Shown here piece after piece: positions 38,684 through 41,155 of a DNA stretch of 41,155 nucleotides; the stretch's first letter is position 1, and every line of letters starts with the position of its first letter. The translations under genes were made by a program, and so were the position numbers. Origin of the DNA: Clostridia bacterium (GTDB taxonomy: Bacteria > Bacillota > Clostridia > Oscillospirales > CAG-272); the NCBI GenBank assembly GCA_017466375.1, contig JAFTUH010000010.1, positions 1 through 41,155 of the forward strand. Reading direction: 5' to 3'. The notes under the pieces were generated by a model that did not search any database, was not told where the DNA came from, and saw only the letters and a program-made list of their open reading frames with translations.

Positions 38684-41155
38684 TCAGTTTTTCTTTTTCG
38701 GCGTTTCCGTCGATTGGGGTTCCGTCGGCTGCTTTTCCTTTTTCCTGTTCTTCCCGGCAATCCACGCACCGCCGCCGATGACTGCAGTACCGAAGAGCGC
38801 GGCGAGGAGGGCGATCAACCATCCCCAGCTGCCCTTGGACGGCTCTTCATCGGTTGTGGGATCCGTTTCGGAAGGCGTGGGATCGGTATCTGTGGGAGCT
38901 GTTGTGTCCTCGGGAATAGGATCCTTCGGCAGAATGTATCCGCACTCGTCGCAGCGGCCGTCCTCGTCGGCGTCGCTGTGATTGTCTTTGCCGCAGTCCT
39001 TGAAGACGGGCACAAGCTCCACGTTCCCTGTCAGCTTGTCGCCTTTCTTGACCGTTTCGCCGGTCGCTTTATCCACCCATCCGTCAAAGAGATTTCCCTC
39101 TTCTGCAGGCGGGAGCGTCGGCAGTGCGGGCACGGTCTGATCCTTGCCCTTCGTGAGCAGCTCCTTTACGGTGGGGGATGGCGTATCGGGTGTTCCCGTA
39201 TCGGGTGTATCTGTATCGGGCGTGGACGGCGCGGAAGGATTCTCGCCATCCGGATTCGGTGTGCTTTGTTCGGGGTCGCTTACGGGATAATTGGGAATCG
39301 TGATTACGAGCTTATCCTCCGGTACGCTGAGGATCGGAATCGCTTCGCTGAGGGTGTAGCCGCAGACTTTGCACACGCGCTGCTTTTCGCCCGGGAACGT
39401 ATAGCCGGGCTTCACCACGGTGTTCCATTCGCTGAACTTGTGGGAGGAACTTGCCTGCTTTTCGTGGCAGAGAGCGCATTCCTGCCAATGTTCATCTGCG
39501 CTGCTTTCGTATGCAAACGCGTGATGGAGCGGCGGGAGCACCATATCTGTCCAGGAGTGGCCGCAGGAGCAGGTGTGTGTCGTGTATCCGCCGGTTGTGC
39601 AGGTGGGCTTGGTGACGACGGCGGTGTATTCATGCGTATGGCTGCCGCTAAGCTTCGGGATCGTTTCTTCCTTCTCGTAGCCGCACTCGGTGCAGGATAC
39701 GGTCATGATACCCTCTTCCTTTTGGGTGGCTTCCTTGGTGACTGTACCGGCGCCGAAGCTATGTGCCCGGGCATTCAGACGGATACCGCATCCGTCTCCG
39801 CATACAGTCCAGTGCTCGGTGTCGTCGTATTCGGTTTCGGCATCCTCGCTGAGGCAGTGTTCGCCTTCGGGGCAGAAGTGGCGATCCCACTCGTCGCTTT
39901 CAACGCAGATTCCGTGCGTACAGCCGAAATCCTCGGAAACATCCGCACAGCAATCTGCGCACATCTTACAGTCGGGGCAGATGTCCGTGCAGTTTTCGCA
40001 AATCTCACATGCGGGGCAGACGTCCGCACAGTCGGTGCAGTATTCTCCGCACTCGTCGCAGATGTCCGTGCAGCTCGCGCAGTAATGGCAGTCTGCACAC
40101 ATGGCATCGGCACATTCAATACAGATGCCGCAGTCGGGACAGAATTCGTCGATACAGCCGGAGCATTTGCCGCAGTCCTCGCAAAGGCTCTCCGCGCAGT
40201 CCGTACAGACAATGCCGCAGTCCTCGCAGACTTCCGTGCAGTCGGCGCATTGGTAGCAGTCCTCGCAGAACATATCGTTCGCGCATTCACGGCAGATATC
40301 ACACGATGCACAGAACTCATCAAAGCAGTTCGAGCACTTCTCACCGCAGTCGGGGCAGAGATCCGCGCAGTTTTCGCATCCCTCGCCGCAGGGGCAGACG
40401 GTGCCGCAATCGCCGCAGAGTCCGCAGTTTATGCAGAAGTTTTCAGAGCCGGCACAGTCGATGCATTTGCCGCATTCCATACACAGCTCGCCGTCGGAGC
40501 AGTTGGAGCATTTTTCACAGCATTCCATACAGACGACGGCGCAGTTCGTGCATCCGCCGCCGCAGGAGCAAACCATCTCCACGCAGGTGATACAGAGCGC
40601 GCAATCCGAGCAGAAGTTATCCGCGCCCACACAGTCGATGCAGAAGCCGCAGTCTATGCAAATCTCACCGTCGGAGCAGTTGGAGCATTTCTCACCGCAA
40701 TCCGGGCAGACGACGGCGCAGTTGGAGCATCCCTCACCGCAGTAGCACAGCGTTTCCACACAGTCGATACAGAGAGCGCAGACTGTACAGAAGAATCCGT
40801 CTCCGCCGGCACAGTCGATACAGAGACCGCAATCCACGCAAATCTCGCCGTCTGCACAGTTTTCGCATTTCTCGTTGCACTCTGCACAGACGACGGCGCA
40901 GTTGGAGCATCCGTTTCCGCAGTAGCACAGCGTTTCCACACAGTCGATACAGAGACCGCATTCGGCGCAGTAGTCACCGCCTGCACAGTCAAAACAGCGT
41001 TCGCAATCCGCGCAGAGCTGATCGTCGGCGCAGTTTTCGCATTTCTCACCGCACTCGGAGCAGATAATGGCACAGTTAGAGCAACCGTTTCCGCAGTAGC
41101 ACAGCGTTTCCACACAGTCGATACAGAGACCGCATTCGGCGCAGTAGTCGCCGCC
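38684..41155 (-). CDS. Giant cysteine-rich repeat cell-surface protein (5' end outside window)
   Basis: The frame is open to the right window edge, giving at least 823 residues; GTG at 41111-41113 is internal to a repeat, not a start. Nucleotides 41155-39900 encode a Cys-rich region with CxxC pairs every few residues: each 58-60-residue unit has about 16 Cys (CYCGNGC, CSNC, CGEKC, CADC, CIDC). The units degenerate towards 39930. Then come repeats of the type TCTTGGYTTHTCSCGHSW and HEYTAVVTKPTCTTGG (39400-39700), a Thr/Pro/Asp linker, an InlB B-repeat-like segment (LFDGWVDKATGETVKKGDKL, about 39030-39180), a DADEDGRCDECGY motif, and one transmembrane helix (about 38757-38830) with a Lys-rich tail. 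So it is anchored outside the membrane. Function unknown: metal or iron-sulfur binding, redox buffering or a disulfide-hardened adhesin are all possible. Confidence 0.85.
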   Translation of the reverse strand, partial: GGDYCAECGLCIDCVETLCYCGNGCSNCAIICSECGEKCENCADDQLCADCERCFDCAGGDYCAECGLCIDCVETLCYCGNGCSNCAVVCAECNEKCENCADGEICVDCGLCIDCAGGDGFFCTVCALCIDCVETLCYCGEGCSNCAVVCPDCGEKCSNCSDGEICIDCGFCIDCVGADNFCSDCALCITCVEMVCSCGGGCTNCAVVCMECCEKCSNCSDGELCMECGKCIDCAGSENFCINCGLCGDCGTVCPCGEGCENCADLCPDCGEKCSNCFDEFCASCDICRECANDMFCEDCYQCADCTEVCEDCGIVCTDCAESLCEDCGKCSGCIDEFCPDCGICIECADAMCADCHYCASCTDICDECGEYCTDCADVCPACEICENCTDICPDCKMCADCCADVSEDFGCTHGICVESDEWDRHFCPEGEHCLSEDAETEYDDTEHWTVCGDGCGIRLNARAHSFGAGTVTKEATQKEEGIMTVSCTECGYEKEETIPKLSGSHTHEYTAVVTKPTCTTGGYTTHTCSCGHSWTDMVLPPLHHAFAYESSADEHWQECALCHEKQASSSHKFSEWNTVVKPGYTFPGEKQRVCKVCGYTLSEAIPILSVPEDKLVITIPNYPVSDPEQSTPNPDGENPSAPSTPDTDTPDTGTPDTPSPTVKELLTKGKDQTVPALPTLPPAEEGNLFDGWVDKATGETVKKGDKLTGNVELVPVFKDCGKDNHSDADEDGRCDECGYILPKDPIPEDTTAPTDTDPTPSETDPTTDEEPSKGSWGWLIALLAALFGTAVIGGGAWIAGKNRKKEKQPTEPQSTETPKKKN
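40406..41155 (-). repeat. Tandem 174-180 bp repeats encoding 58-60-residue Cys-rich units
   Basis: Units begin at a V-E-T/M codon group: 41113-40940 (58 codons), 40939-40760 (60), 40759-40583 (59), 40582-40406 (59), with part of one more at the edge (41114-41155). The sequence 40908-40981 recurs almost unchanged 174 bp further on at 41082-41155, and a shorter identical piece occurs at 40741-40780. Near-identity at DNA level points to recent expansion or gene conversion. Confidence 0.9.

Noticed and set aside
38684..41113. GTG at 41111-41113 as the start of the Cys-rich protein
   Set aside because: The frame continues upstream with the same repeat (Cys codons to the window edge) and no Shine-Dalgarno precedes the GTG, so the true start is outside the window.
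40406..41155. CRISPR-like array
   Set aside because: Repeats are 174-180 bp, contiguous and in frame within an open coding sequence, with no short repeat/unique spacer pattern and no cas genes.

Overview
The window looks like chromosome of an anaerobic Gram-positive clostridial bacterium (Bacillota, Clostridia; plausibly an uncultured gut lineage). The signs are strong GGAGG ribosome-binding sites, near-consensus TTGACA/TATAAT promoters, a T-box leader, a GlpP-type glycerol-3-phosphate regulon, a clostridial-order rnfCDGEAB cluster, lipoproteins with short signal peptides and GH78-type glycosidases. I see no phage, plasmid or IS genes. Most genes are monocistronic or in short operons with clear rho-independent terminators.

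Region 1 (1-10160): two tandem paralogous GH78-like (alpha-L-rhamnosidase-type) enzymes, the first cut by the window edge; an SPFH membrane protein with a tiny Arc-type repressor and a doubled palindromic operator; a LacI regulator with an MFS transporter; a YwlG-family protein; and a split transketolase. Region 2 (10273-21517): tRNA-Ser(GCU) followed by a structured block with inverted ends; a small membrane protein; a translationally coupled trehalase/VanY-like peptidase/TIM-barrel operon; a HAD phosphatase; a lipoprotein; an amino-acid permease; a PutP-type symporter; and an operon with an amidohydrolase and a TIGR04076-PHP fusion. Region 3 (21551-27340): a T-box with apparent UAC (Tyr) specifier controlling a sodium:solute symporter, then the convergent operon glpA-oxidoreductase-DUF1667-glpP. 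The glp mRNA leader contains an intrinsic terminator, the expected target of GlpP antitermination.

Region 4 (27405-36592) is an energy-conservation block: rnfC-D-G-E-A-B, a NusG-domain-II protein, a Gx-transporter-family protein, a duplicated lipoprotein, ApbE (the flavin transferase) and a DUF1622 membrane protein. Rnf couples ferredoxin:NAD oxidoreduction to ion transport. ApbE attaches FMN to RnfG and RnfD. The NusG-II/Gx/lipoprotein/ApbE part recalls flavin-based extracellular electron transfer loci. RnfG is unusually long, with two FMN-binding domains.

Region 5 (36607-41155): a VWA protein and a macro-domain/HTH-like protein on the same strand, then the 3' part of a very large cysteine-rich cell-surface protein. 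About a quarter of the residues in its repeat region are Cys, organised in tandem units of 58-60 residues (174-180 bp), followed by surface-type domains and a C-terminal membrane anchor. This protein and the Rnf/flavin block are the most unusual parts of the window.
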